Origin: Oryzomonas japonica
GTDB taxonomy: Bacteria; Desulfobacterota; Desulfuromonadia; Geobacterales; Pseudopelobacteraceae
Direction of reading: 5' to 3'
NCBI RefSeq assembly: GCF_008802365.1
Contig: NZ_VZQZ01000011.1
Location: 1 to 64,000 of the forward strand
DNA length: 64,000 nt
Below, piece by piece: positions 27,364-36,210 of the stretch; position 1 is the first letter of the stretch; the number at the start of each line of letters is the position of its first letter. Under the pieces are notes generated by a model that was not told the DNA's origin, searched no databases, and was given only the letters and a program-made list of their open reading frames with translations. The translations under genes were made by a program, and so were the position numbers.

Positions 27364-28882
27364 CTTTACGTAATGCGCCTTTACCGGCGAACATCCCGTT
27401 CTCCCTGGTCGCTTCTGCGACCTTTCTGAAATGAAACCCGTAAATGGCATAGGTTATGGCCAGCGGGAAGAGCCGCGGCTTTCTGATGAGGCACCAGAAG
27501 AAGAGTTTCCAGAAGTGGTGTCGCTCCCTACCGATAATCCCGAGGAACAGGATCGATTTGAACAGTGCCCCGACATACCCCCGCTGGAGATGGAACTTCC
27601 CCAGATGCAGGGGGCGGTACTCCCTCAGGAGCCTGATCACCCGCGGATAGTAGTTTTGGGGTGAGTAGATCGTGTCAAGGATGGTTTGATACCCGCCTAT
27701 GAGCGTATCGGTATTCATCCGCGGGATAAAATTGAGGTCGATGACGGTATTGCTGCCGGTACCTTCTCCCAGAAGTCTCCCCTCCCGTGACATGCGCCGG
27801 TGAAGCTTGGTTCCGCGGATGGCGGAAAGCAGACCAACCATGGCGGTGACGATGCCGCTTTCCTGGATAAAAAGTATCTGTTTGTCGAAGATCGAGGGCG
27901 GATCGCTGTCAAAGCCGACGATAAACCCTCCGTGCACCTGGAGGCCGGCCCGCTGGATGCACTTGACCGATCCCAGCAGGTCGCGGTTCCTGTTTTGCAC
28001 CTTGCCGCTCTCGGCGTTGCTCTCCTCACAAGGGGTTTCGATGCCAATAAAGACCTCCTCGAACCCGGCCCTGACCATGAGCTTCATGAGTTGGGGATCG
28101 TCGGACAGATCGATGGACGCCTCGGTATAGAAATAGAAGGGGTATTCCTTACGCTCCATCCAGGCGATCATGGCGGGAAGGATCTCCTTTTTCAGCTTGC
28201 CCTTGTCGCCAATGAAGTTGTCGTCGACAAAGAAGACCGCCCCGCGCCACCCCCGAAGATACAGACTGTCCAGTTCAGCGATCAACTGCTCCCGCGTCTT
28301 GCTCCTCGGTCTTCTCCCGAACAGCGCGGTGATGTCGCAGAACTCGCAGTCGAAGGGGCATCCCCGGCAATACTGGATATTCATGGCGGCATAGTTCCTG
28401 ACCTCTATCAGATCCCAGAGCGGGGTTGGGGTAGTCGTCAGGTCTGCCCAACGGTCGTCGGTATAGATATGCCCTGCCCTGCCTGCGTCCAGGTCAGCCA
28501 GGAACGGAGGGAGAGTGAGTTCCGCTTCCCCCAGCACCAGGTGGTCCACCCCGGGGAAATCCACGTAACAGGCGGTAAAGAGGGGACCGCCGGCAACGGT
28601 TTTCACCCCTTGCTGCCCGCAACGCTCGATGACCTCCTGCGCCGATTCCCTCTGAATGGTCATGGCGCTGATGAAGACGTAATCCGCCCACTCCAGGTCT
28701 GCATCGGCGAGTGGGCGGACGTTCATATCCACGAGCCTCTTTTCCCACTCGCCGGGTAACATGGCGGCCACCGTCAGAAGCCCCAGTGGCGGGAAACTCG
28801 CCTTTCTGCCGATAAATTTCAAGGCGTGTCGGAAGCTCCAAAAGGTGTCGGGATAGTGGGGGTAAACGAGGAGAATCTTCAT
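27347..28882 (-). CDS. B12-binding radical SAM protein (DUF4070 type)
   Basis: Three-part enzyme: N-terminal cobalamin-binding fold (about 1-145), radical SAM domain with CPFDCEFC (C-x3-C-x2-C) near residue 175, and a C-terminal DUF4070 region (about 285-490). The family includes hopanoid C2-methylase HpnP and related methyltransferases, so methylation of an unactivated carbon in a lipid or cofactor is the likely chemistry. No hopanoid genes are adjacent. Start ATG has GGAG upstream. Substrate unknown. Confidence 0.85.
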   Translation of the reverse strand: MKILLVYPHYPDTFWSFRHALKFIGRKASFPPLGLLTVAAMLPGEWEKRLVDMNVRPLADADLEWADYVFISAMTIQRESAQEVIERCGQQGVKTVAGGPLFTACYVDFPGVDHLVLGEAELTLPPFLADLDAGRAGHIYTDDRWADLTTTPTPLWDLIEVRNYAAMNIQYCRGCPFDCEFCDITALFGRRPRSKTREQLIAELDSLYLRGWRGAVFFVDDNFIGDKGKLKKEILPAMIAWMERKEYPFYFYTEASIDLSDDPQLMKLMVRAGFEEVFIGIETPCEESNAESGKVQNRNRDLLGSVKCIQRAGLQVHGGFIVGFDSDPPSIFDKQILFIQESGIVTAMVGLLSAIRGTKLHRRMSREGRLLGEGTGSNTVIDLNFIPRMNTDTLIGGYQTILDTIYSPQNYYPRVIRLLREYRPLHLGKFHLQRGYVGALFKSILFLGIIGRERHHFWKLFFWCLIRKPRLFPLAITYAIYGFHFRKVAEATRENGMFAGKGALRKDDGCA

Positions 28883-28985
28883 ATGAATGCTCCGATAATG
28901 CGTTTTATGCAGGAAAGAGCTTTTATGCTCTAGAACTATATCTGCGGCTATAGGTGAGCGATCATGGGGGCGATGGGCAACCGCC

Positions 28986-29552
28986 TTACGGGACGAGTCG
29001 CAATATCAACCCCCCGGCTTCCTGGAGGGGGCCCAACGGGTTTTTCGTTTCTCGGTCCTCGATGATCTTCGGATCGCCGTCCCAAAACTTATCGACGATA
29101 ACGTCGTTGATAACGAGGAATATTGCCTTGAACCGCCACCCGGTCCCCTTGGTTTTTCTCTTGAAGTTGAAAATGTCGAGCCAGAAGTTTCCATGACGCT
29201 CGTTGACCATGACCTTAGGCTCAATTTGGTAACCACGGCAGTTTTCCCTTACCTTGATGCACTGCGCCAATCCACCGCTTAAGTCCTCATATTTTATGTT
29301 CTGTATGGTTGCGGCGATATCGATATAGTTAAGAATCTTTACGTTGGGGGTGGAATAGATATCGAAGCCGACCTTCTTGAGCTGATGAACAGTGGTTTGG
29401 TTACGGGCGACTTTTTCATAGGCCGCCTGGACGTCCTGATAACTATCCCAGGGAACCCGGACGATTTCCTTCGAGGTGGGGAGAAAAGCGGTGCAGCCGT
29501 ACAGCATGAACGGTGTTAACGCCACCACTATGAAAAGGTTTGCCGTCTTCAT
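28986..29552 (-). CDS. Hypothetical lipoprotein
   Basis: 188 residues with a lipoprotein signal: hydrophobic core followed by LYGC at about residue 20. The mature part contains a Lys/Arg-rich central region and a FWLDIFNF...RFKAIFLVINDVIVDKFWDGDP segment that looks like a beta-sheet domain. No family recognised. An AGAGGT site lies upstream of its ATG. Nothing around it suggests a role; it lies between mgtA and the radical SAM gene, all reading leftward. Confidence 0.6.
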   Translation of the reverse strand: MKTANLFIVVALTPFMLYGCTAFLPTSKEIVRVPWDSYQDVQAAYEKVARNQTTVHQLKKVGFDIYSTPNVKILNYIDIAATIQNIKYEDLSGGLAQCIKVRENCRGYQIEPKVMVNERHGNFWLDIFNFKRKTKGTGWRFKAIFLVINDVIVDKFWDGDPKIIEDRETKNPLGPLQEAGGLILRLVP

Positions 29553-29639
29553 GTGCTATTTACCTCTGTGGTTTGAGAGGGTGAAAGAGCATGTGGATTT
29601 AGCTCCCCCCTGAAACCGTGCCACAGGAGATGAATCCCT

Positions 29640-32186
29640 TCACTCCGCGGCAAAGCGGCGGAAAAACCACCTCTTCATCCCTTCCACCGCCAGCAGGTAG
29701 GCGAGCAGCATGGTGGCCAGGATCAGAAAAAAGAACGCCGGCGGCGCCACAAAACCGAGATGCACACCGGCAGGCGTGAATGGCAGCAACACGGCCACCA
29801 CCACTACCGTCAGCGAGCAGGCGATGAGCCACGGATTGGGGCGGCTCTTAAAGGGGTTTCCACGGGTGCGGATGATGAAGATGACCAGTACTTGCGTGGC
29901 CATGGACTCTATGAACCAACCGGTATGAAACAGCGCCTCCCCGGCATGGAAGACCGCCAGCATGATGTAAAAGGTGAGGAAATCGAAGACCGAACTGACC
30001 GGGCCGATAACCAGCATGAAGTTGCGGATGAATTTCATATCCCAGTGCCGGGGGTGGCTCAGGTAATCGTCATCCACACGGTCCAGAGGAATGGGCAGTT
30101 CGGATACGTCGTAGAGGAGGTTGTTGAGCAGGATCTGCACCGGCAGCATGGGGAGAAAGGGGAGAAAGAGCGAGGCCCCGGCCATGCTGAACATGTTGCC
30201 GAAGTTGGAGCTGGTGCCCATCATGATGTATTTCATGATATTGCCGAAGGTGCGCCGCCCTTCCAGGACCCCGGCATGGAGAACTCCCAGGTCCTGCTCC
30301 ATCATGATCATGTCCGCCGCAGCTTTCGCCACGTCCACGGCGCTGTCCACCGAAATACCCACATCGGCCGAATGGAGCGATGGCGCGTCATTGATGCCGT
30401 CGCCAAGATACCCCACCACATGACCACGCCGTTTGAGGGCGAGAATGACGCGGTTTTTCTGGGCAGGCGCCACGCGACAGAAGAGGTTGACCTGCTCTGC
30501 CCGCGCGGCGAGCGCCGAATCGTCCAGTTGTTGAATCTCGGCGCCGGTCAGCACGCCGGTAACGGGAAGGCCGAGTTGCGCGAAGACGTGCTGGGTTACC
30601 AGTTCGTTGTCGCCGGTGATGATCTTGACCACGACCCGGTCGGCGGCGAGCCCGGCCAAGGCCGTCTTGGCGCTCTCCTTGGGGGGATCGAGGAAAGCGG
30701 CAAAACCCGTAAAGACCAGTTCCGATTCGTCGCCGACCACGGCATGGGGATGGTCCATCCCCACCGGTCGCGAAGCTATCCCCAGTACCCGGAAACCTTC
30801 GCGACTCAGGGCCTCAAATTGCCCGTTGATACTCCCGCGCGCCGTTTCATCCAGGGGGCGCAACTCCGTCTCCCCATCCGCCTCGTAACTGGCAGACAGC
30901 CGCAGAATATCTTCGGGAGCCCCTTTGACCACCAGCAGCCTGCTCGCACCGTTGTCAAGGAGCACCGAAATCCGGCGCCGCTCGAAGTCGAACGGCACTT
31001 CATCGATCTTCTTCCAGGCGCTTGCATCGATCTCCGTGTGCTCCAGGATGGCGCCATCCAGGGTGCTCTTCAGACCCGTTTCAAAAAAACTGTTGTAATA
31101 GGCCAACTCCAAGACCCGCTGGCTATCCCTCCCCAAGGGATCCAGGTGGCGTTCCAGATGGATGCGGGCCTCGGTCAGGGTGCCGGTCTTGTCGGTGCAG
31201 AAGACATCCATGCTCCCCAGGTTGTGGATCGCGGCGAGCCTTTTTACGATCACCTTCTTGGCCGCCATCCGGAGCGCGCCCCGCGACAGGGTCACGGAGA
31301 CCACCATGGGGAGGAGTTCGGGGGTTAGTCCGACGGCCAGGGCCACGGCAAACAGGAACGATTCGAGCCAGGGGCGGTGGAAGAAGGCATTGACCAGCAG
31401 AACGAACAGGACGAGGAGGACCGTCATGCGCATGATGAGAAGCCCGAAATGGTGGGTACCCTCTTCAAAAGCGGTTGGCGGTGCCTTGGCAAGAAGGGTG
31501 TCGGCAATCTCGCCCAGTTCAGTATCCTGTCCGGTGCGACACATCAATACCCTGGCCGTGCCGCTGATAACCGATGTCCCCAGGAGTACGGTGTTGCCGG
31601 CAGACAGAATGTCGGACTCTTCGGGTAATTCGACCGGTGATTTTTCCACCGGAAAGGCTTCTCCGGTCAGGAGGGCCTGATTGACGAAAAAGTCCTTCGC
31701 TTCAAGCACCCGACCGTCACAAGGAATCAGGTCGCCGGCGGCAAGGAGTGCCACATCACCCGGCACCATCTCTGCGAGTACTATCTCCAAGGGCTTGCCG
31801 TCCCTTAGCACCTGCCCACGCACCGCCACCGACTGGCGCAGACGTTCCGCCGCCTCCCCGGCCCGATATTCCTGAATGAAATCGAGGGTTACGCTGATGA
31901 GTACAATGGCGCCGATGATGAAGAAACTGGTGGCGTCGCCGGTGAAAGCGGAGAGGGCGCTTGCGGTAAGGAGAATGATGACCAGGGGGTTCTTGAATTT
32001 GGCGAGGAATTGCAGGATCAACGCCTTTTTATGCTCTTCATGGATCAGGTTGGGGCCGAATCGGGCCAACCGGAGAGCCGCCTCCGAGCTGCTCAGCCCG
32101 TCACGGCTTGCAGCCAACTGTTCCAAGAGCGCTGTGGCGGGAAGTTGCCAAAAGGGGGAATCCTTTGTAAGGGATGGTGCCGGCAT
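29640..32186 (-). CDS. mgtA: Magnesium-translocating P-type ATPase
   Basis: Type IIIB P-ATPase importing Mg2+. The phosphorylation motif CTDKTGTLTE, the hinge GDGINDAP, and the C-terminal half with MGTSSNFGNMFSMAGASLFLPFLPMLP and NNLLYDVSELPIPLDRVD are diagnostic of MgtA/MgtB. The ATG at 32186 is chosen: it has GGAGAG upstream and yields the usual short N-terminus (848 residues). No MgtC or Mg-sensing leader was recognised in the 250-base upstream gap. Confidence 0.93.
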   Translation of the reverse strand: MPAPSLTKDSPFWQLPATALLEQLAASRDGLSSSEAALRLARFGPNLIHEEHKKALILQFLAKFKNPLVIILLTASALSAFTGDATSFFIIGAIVLISVTLDFIQEYRAGEAAERLRQSVAVRGQVLRDGKPLEIVLAEMVPGDVALLAAGDLIPCDGRVLEAKDFFVNQALLTGEAFPVEKSPVELPEESDILSAGNTVLLGTSVISGTARVLMCRTGQDTELGEIADTLLAKAPPTAFEEGTHHFGLLIMRMTVLLVLFVLLVNAFFHRPWLESFLFAVALAVGLTPELLPMVVSVTLSRGALRMAAKKVIVKRLAAIHNLGSMDVFCTDKTGTLTEARIHLERHLDPLGRDSQRVLELAYYNSFFETGLKSTLDGAILEHTEIDASAWKKIDEVPFDFERRRISVLLDNGASRLLVVKGAPEDILRLSASYEADGETELRPLDETARGSINGQFEALSREGFRVLGIASRPVGMDHPHAVVGDESELVFTGFAAFLDPPKESAKTALAGLAADRVVVKIITGDNELVTQHVFAQLGLPVTGVLTGAEIQQLDDSALAARAEQVNLFCRVAPAQKNRVILALKRRGHVVGYLGDGINDAPSLHSADVGISVDSAVDVAKAAADMIMMEQDLGVLHAGVLEGRRTFGNIMKYIMMGTSSNFGNMFSMAGASLFLPFLPMLPVQILLNNLLYDVSELPIPLDRVDDDYLSHPRHWDMKFIRNFMLVIGPVSSVFDFLTFYIMLAVFHAGEALFHTGWFIESMATQVLVIFIIRTRGNPFKSRPNPWLIACSLTVVVVAVLLPFTPAGVHLGFVAPPAFFFLILATMLLAYLLAVEGMKRWFFRRFAAE

Positions 32187-32369
32187 GATGGATTCTCTCC
32201 AACGCATGTTTGGAACTGGCTGGCTGTTGTGAGCACGCAAAGATGTAAGCTCAACTTTTGCAATAATCGCACTTTGCAATTACCCAAATTTTTAAAGAAA
32301 TTCGTTTGCCAATCCAAAGCACGCTTTACTGGCCGCGTAAAAACAACCTGCTAAATCTATGGCTAAATC

Positions 32370-32410
32370 AAAAAAAGACCGGGGGATTAAGGAGGCGAAT
32401 CCCCCCGGCC
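32370..32410 (-). terminator. Rho-independent terminator after the barrel gene
   Basis: On the minus strand a stem of about ten G/C-rich pairs (CCGGGGGGATT with AATCCCCCGG) with a nine-base loop is followed by seven T residues. It lies just after the stop of the outer-membrane protein gene. Confidence 0.8.
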
Positions 32411-32437
32411 AAAGCTTATGCGCCGTAACGGCCCTCG

Positions 32438-33403
32438 TCAAAACCGGTAACCGATGCCGCCGAGGAAGATGTCCGTGTCGCGGTCGTACCTGGTAATAAC
32501 CCGGTCCCAGGTCGCCCGTATGAGCCAGTCCTGGCTGATGCGGTAGCTTCCCGTTGTTGAAAAGATAAAGGGGACTCGCACCTGCTTGGCATCGACACGT
32601 CGGTCAATGGCGAAATAGGGGCCGAGACCGATGCCCAGGGCGATACGGTCATGCAAGAAGGGCTTTGCCAGCCAGAGTTGTGTGGTCAGACCGTACCGGT
32701 CGATCAAGGAACTTCTCCCCTCGTAAAGAGCCCCGGCCGTCCACTCAATAAAGCGCCAGAGGCCGCGCCGGTATTCGAGAGCAATGGCGCGTGAATGGCC
32801 GTCGCCGGGGATGTTCACAACCGTTTCGCCGCCAAACGCAGTCAATTCGTTATCCGTGGTTCTTTCGGACAGATGGGTACCTTTTACGTCAGGACCCTCT
32901 GTTGGTGGGGCATCGAGTTGGTAACCGATGCCTGCGAGCGCCGACAGGGAATCGAAGCTTTTGTCGCCCTTGATCCAGTAGCCCTGAATTTGGTAAAACC
33001 AACGGCTCTTGGTATACCAGGTTGCCGCCACATTGGCCATGCCCCCCCAGCCGTGCAAGTCCCGTGGTGGGGCGTTGGCAGAGAGTTTGGTGTCGTAATA
33101 GAACACGGCGCCGACGCCGGCCCCTAACGAAAGCTGCCGGTCGAGCAGATTTGTTCTGACCCAGAGATTGGCGGCATTGCCGTCACGGTGGTGGGAGATG
33201 AAGTGTCCCTGGTTCAGGTACGACAGGGAGTACGCAAAATAATTGCCAAGCCCCTCCATGTACTGGACTTGCCAGGCAAAGGCCTTCTCGGTGGGGTTAT
33301 TTGTCACCCCATAACCGCCGAGCAAGCTGAGTTCCCCGGCAGGGGCCGGGTGCGCCTGAAGAGTGAGCATGAAAAGCATAACCGCACAAATAATATATCG
33401 CAT
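32438..33403 (-). CDS. Outer-membrane beta-barrel protein (unassigned family)
   Basis: 322 residues beginning MRYIICAVMLFML with a cleavable signal peptide ending PAPAGE. The mature chain alternates aromatic and hydrophobic residues in amphipathic strands and ends in YRF, the usual C-terminal barrel signature. Start at 33403 has GGGAGG upstream. It is headed by a sigma-54 promoter (33474-33489), about 70 bases upstream, and palindromic activator site. Function unknown; acyl-modification or transport roles are possible. Confidence 0.75.
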   Translation of the reverse strand: MRYIICAVMLFMLTLQAHPAPAGELSLLGGYGVTNNPTEKAFAWQVQYMEGLGNYFAYSLSYLNQGHFISHHRDGNAANLWVRTNLLDRQLSLGAGVGAVFYYDTKLSANAPPRDLHGWGGMANVAATWYTKSRWFYQIQGYWIKGDKSFDSLSALAGIGYQLDAPPTEGPDVKGTHLSERTTDNELTAFGGETVVNIPGDGHSRAIALEYRRGLWRFIEWTAGALYEGRSSLIDRYGLTTQLWLAKPFLHDRIALGIGLGPYFAIDRRVDAKQVRVPFIFSTTGSYRISQDWLIRATWDRVITRYDRDTDIFLGGIGYRF

Positions 33404-33473
33404 GTAGGATACCTCCCGGCTCGCCTTACGCAGCAAGCATGACAACGCCTGTCTCCTGCCATGAGAGGCACAT

Positions 33474-33618
33474 CGCAACTAACGCGCCAGAGAGAGTCTG
33501 TCGGAGAAATAACTGTAACAAGTTGATTATACAAGGTAAAATATAACAAGCCTACATGAGTGCAGTCAAAGCCTACAGCGGTAACCGCCATATTTCGCGT
33601 AACTGCCATATATGACGG
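33474..33618 (-). promoter_or_regulatory. Sigma-54 promoter with upstream activating site, copy A
   Basis: Minus-strand -24/-12 element TGGCGCGTTAGTTGCG at 33474-33489 (GG and GC ten bases apart). Upstream, at 33585-33618, is the 34-bp activator site opening CCGTCATATATGGCAG and closing AATATGGCGG; centres are 120 bp apart. It drives the barrel gene at 33403. The activator site lies inside the 3' end of the preceding small ORF. Confidence 0.85.
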
Positions 33619-33784
33619 TTAACGTTGAGGTAGGCATCCTTAAACGGTTTTCCGATTCGGCTTGGAGGGCGCATTGCCGTAGCCCTTCTTCGCTGTTCAT
33701 CGTCGTGTCGCCATTATCGGCGGCCAGAACCGGCATTGCGCCGAGCAACCCCACTGCCATCACCACCAAGATCATTTTTTTCAT
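33566..33784 (-). pseudogene. Small secreted protein, apparently truncated
   Basis: 72 codons. The first 23 residues are a clean signal peptide (MKKMILVVMAVGLLG...VLAAD), followed by NSEEGLRQCALQAES. From about residue 57 the frame runs straight into the activator site of copy A, so the last 16 residues (VIYGSYAKYGGYRCRL) are translation of a regulatory palindrome. The original C-terminal part, probably a charged helix, seems deleted (inference). A GGGGG stretch precedes the ATG. Driven by sigma-54 promoter copy B. Confidence 0.55.
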
Positions 33785-33896
33785 TCATGTATCCCCCTTT
33801 TGGGTAATCGGGGAGACAACTTTCGTTTGCTTGTGAAAAACAGCACAACTTTTGCAGAACCCACAGCCGTATGCATGTTCTACTAAAAAGCCAGAT

Positions 33897-34041
33897 CGCA
33901 ACTAGCGTGCCAGGGAATACCACAAGATTCTGAGGGCGTAAGGGGATGATTGTATGCAAGAAAAGGGAAAGGGGGATGCGGTGGGCAGAAAGAACCGTCA
34001 GCGGAATCTGTCAGGTTTAATATTACTACCATATATGACGG
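33897..34041 (-). promoter_or_regulatory. Sigma-54 promoter with upstream activating site, copy B
   Basis: Minus-strand TGGCACGCTAGTTGCG at 33897-33912 is an essentially perfect -24/-12 promoter. The activator site is at 34008-34041 (left half CCGTCATATATGG conserved, right half degenerate); centres are 120 bp apart. It reads into the truncated secreted protein at 33784. Its untranslated leader resembles that of copy C over some 60 bases. Confidence 0.85.
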
Positions 34042-34256
34042 CTAACAATATGTACGTGGTTTAAGGCGCTATTCCAATACTAAACCAAGAAGTCTTCTTC
34101 GTTGGCTGCGACGACGCTTAATACGACTATAGTGCCAACATCGCCGGTTTTGGCAGACTTTATGCGTTCTCTACATAGCGAACGCAGAATATTATGGAGG
34201 TTATTCCACATGAAAAAGAATCTATCCGTTGTAATCGTCACTAAGGAGAGTTTCGC

Positions 34257-34601
34257 TTGAAACCAATATCAAAACCAAGGGGGTGGCCCGACGTTATCAC
34301 GGTTTTTCTGCGTTCCCTGACTAAACACTGGGACGGCAAACTTGTTGCGGTGATTGTCTCTGGTTATGATGGCGATGGGGCAGCGGCGTTGTGCGGCATA
34401 AAAGAAGCGGGCGGCATTACCATCGCGCAGAAACTCGACACGGCCGGGCAACCGGATATGCCCGAGAGCGCAATAGCAAGCGGGTGCATCGATTTTGTCC
34501 TTGCACCGGAGGAGATTGCTCGTGAAATTGTACGAATTGCGCATTCGATCCCGGAAACGAAGGAAATGAAGGACGGGCACACGGCGGTCACGGCTTCATA
34601 A
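34257..34601 (+). pseudogene. CheB methylesterase C-terminal fragment
   Basis: 114 residues matching only the last part of a CheB catalytic domain: VIVSGYDGDGAAALCGIKEAGGITIAQ...MPESAIASGCIDFVLAPEEIARE. The catalytic Asp region (SGYDGDG) is kept, but the Ser and His sites and any receiver domain are missing. It starts at TTG with AGGAG upstream, overlapping the stop of a 16-codon frame (34210-34260) that has its own GGAGG site. No chemotaxis genes are near. It is either a remnant or an inactive domain protein. Confidence 0.6.
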
Positions 34602-36147
34602 TCAGCAGAAAAATTTGTATAAAAACAATCTTCAACAGCATGCTGAGCGGGTAGGCCTCGGCGTAACCGGCTTCTACCCGTTCATTGCCGCAACGATCCA
34701 CGGCGAAACCGAGAACAGCCGGTTGCGTCTGAATCCCCGCCAGGATACCTCCGATAAATGGCCACGATTTTCCGGCAATGATACGGGCCATGGCCATTGT
34801 CACCAGGCAGGTTGCGGTTGTGATGCAGACTCCCAACACAATGGCGGAGATATTGAGCGGCGCCGTGTGCAACAGGCCACCGGCCTTAATTCCCGCACAT
34901 GCCAGAAAGACGACCAGGCCGATTTGCCGCAGCGACATCGATGCGCCGTACGGCAGATACCAGGTCAATGGGCCGGTTCTGCCGAGCGCTCCCAGTATCA
35001 TCGCTACAATCAAACAGCCCGCCACCGGACCGATCTCGAACGTTCCAATGCCCAGAGGCAGCCTGATGACGAATGTTCCGAGGGCAATACCCATTGCGAG
35101 CCCCAGTCCAAAGGTGAGGATATTGAATTCGCTAACCTCGTGATAGGAGTCGCCGATGAATTCCGAGATTGCCGAAAGATTTTTCCACGGTGCAATCACC
35201 CGTAGGCGGTCGCCCGGCATGATGGTGGTTTCTGCTGTGGGAATAAAATCAAGATCACCACGCCTGATTCTTGTCACGATCCCTTCGAATTTGCCAAAAA
35301 GCCCTACCTCTCGCAGTGTTTTGCCGCACACGGCCGGATTTGACACGAATATCCGCCGGTAATCGAGTTGGCTTCTGTCATGTAAGACCTCTCCATCGTA
35401 GTCAACGCCAAGGAGTTGTGTTGCGACGCGCACGTCATCCGGCAATCCGATGACCGTCACGATATCGCCGTTTTTAACGACCGAAGATCCTGAAAGGGCG
35501 AACTGCGCGTCGCCACGCACACAACGCGCGAAACGCACCGACAAGGAATAGCGCTCCAGCAGCCCGGCAACGGCCTCGCCAGATTCCGTAACATGACATA
35601 TCATGATTGCGGCATTCACCAGTTTATCGCCCGTAGCGTGCGTCTCGCGCCTGAACGGCCACGAAAGCATGAGGATGGGGATCAAAACACCCAGCGGATA
35701 GGCGATTGCATAGCCGAGTGTTGCCTCGGCCCCCCTTTGCCCGAGCACGGTCGTTGCGGCGGCCAGGGCGGGGGTATTGGTCAGGGCGCCCGCAAATACC
35801 CCCGAGGCGATGCTTGACGGAACATTCAGAAGCCGGGAAGCGAATACGTCGACACAGCAGGCAGCGCCAATGGCAACGGGCGGTATCAGTAAAAAACGCC
35901 AGCCGCCATGCGCCCATGCTTCGAACAGAAAATCACTCGAAGACAGACCGATCGCGTACACGAACAGCGCCAGACCAAAGGTCGCCAGGACGTCCGGTGG
36001 CTTGACCGCAGGCTCGATATAGCCCCACACGATGCCGGCGAACAGCACCCCGGCAATGCCCAGCGACACCTTCCTGATGGAAATACGGCCAAGCAGCGCC
36101 CCGCAACCGATGGCAAGACAGACAAGCAGTAACGGATTGGTAAGCAT
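34588..36147 (-). CDS. AspT/YbjL-type anion exchanger with RCK-C domain
   Basis: Membrane protein of the aspartate:alanine exchanger family: a five- or six-helix block at each end and a central cytosolic part with two RCK-C (TrkA-C) type domains (about residues 165-325). The repeated GxxP-rich helices (ALTNTPALAAATTVLGQ; GGILAGIQTQPAVLGFA) are family marks. Length 519 is typical. GGAG precedes the ATG. It converges with the CheB fragment (14-base overlap of ends). Substrate unknown; dicarboxylate or amino-acid exchange is the family's known activity. Confidence 0.82.
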   Translation of the reverse strand: MLTNPLLLVCLAIGCGALLGRISIRKVSLGIAGVLFAGIVWGYIEPAVKPPDVLATFGLALFVYAIGLSSSDFLFEAWAHGGWRFLLIPPVAIGAACCVDVFASRLLNVPSSIASGVFAGALTNTPALAAATTVLGQRGAEATLGYAIAYPLGVLIPILMLSWPFRRETHATGDKLVNAAIMICHVTESGEAVAGLLERYSLSVRFARCVRGDAQFALSGSSVVKNGDIVTVIGLPDDVRVATQLLGVDYDGEVLHDRSQLDYRRIFVSNPAVCGKTLREVGLFGKFEGIVTRIRRGDLDFIPTAETTIMPGDRLRVIAPWKNLSAISEFIGDSYHEVSEFNILTFGLGLAMGIALGTFVIRLPLGIGTFEIGPVAGCLIVAMILGALGRTGPLTWYLPYGASMSLRQIGLVVFLACAGIKAGGLLHTAPLNISAIVLGVCITTATCLVTMAMARIIAGKSWPFIGGILAGIQTQPAVLGFAVDRCGNERVEAGYAEAYPLSMLLKIVFIQIFLLIMKP

Positions 36148-36210
36148 GGTGGCTCCGTTGGGTGTTTAGTAGCTGCTTCCGCGGAATGTCGCCCCAGATT
36201 TATTTCGAAC

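Noticed and set aside
33474-34041. Two repeats suspected to be an insertion-sequence or CRISPR-like array
   Set aside because: Only short regulatory motifs are conserved, with single-copy sequence between; no terminal repeats, transposase or regular spacers.
34130-34175. Plus-strand TGGCAGACTTTATGCG as a further sigma-54 promoter
   Set aside because: GG and GC spacing fits, but TTGC is ATGC and no palindromic activator site lies upstream; too weak to list.
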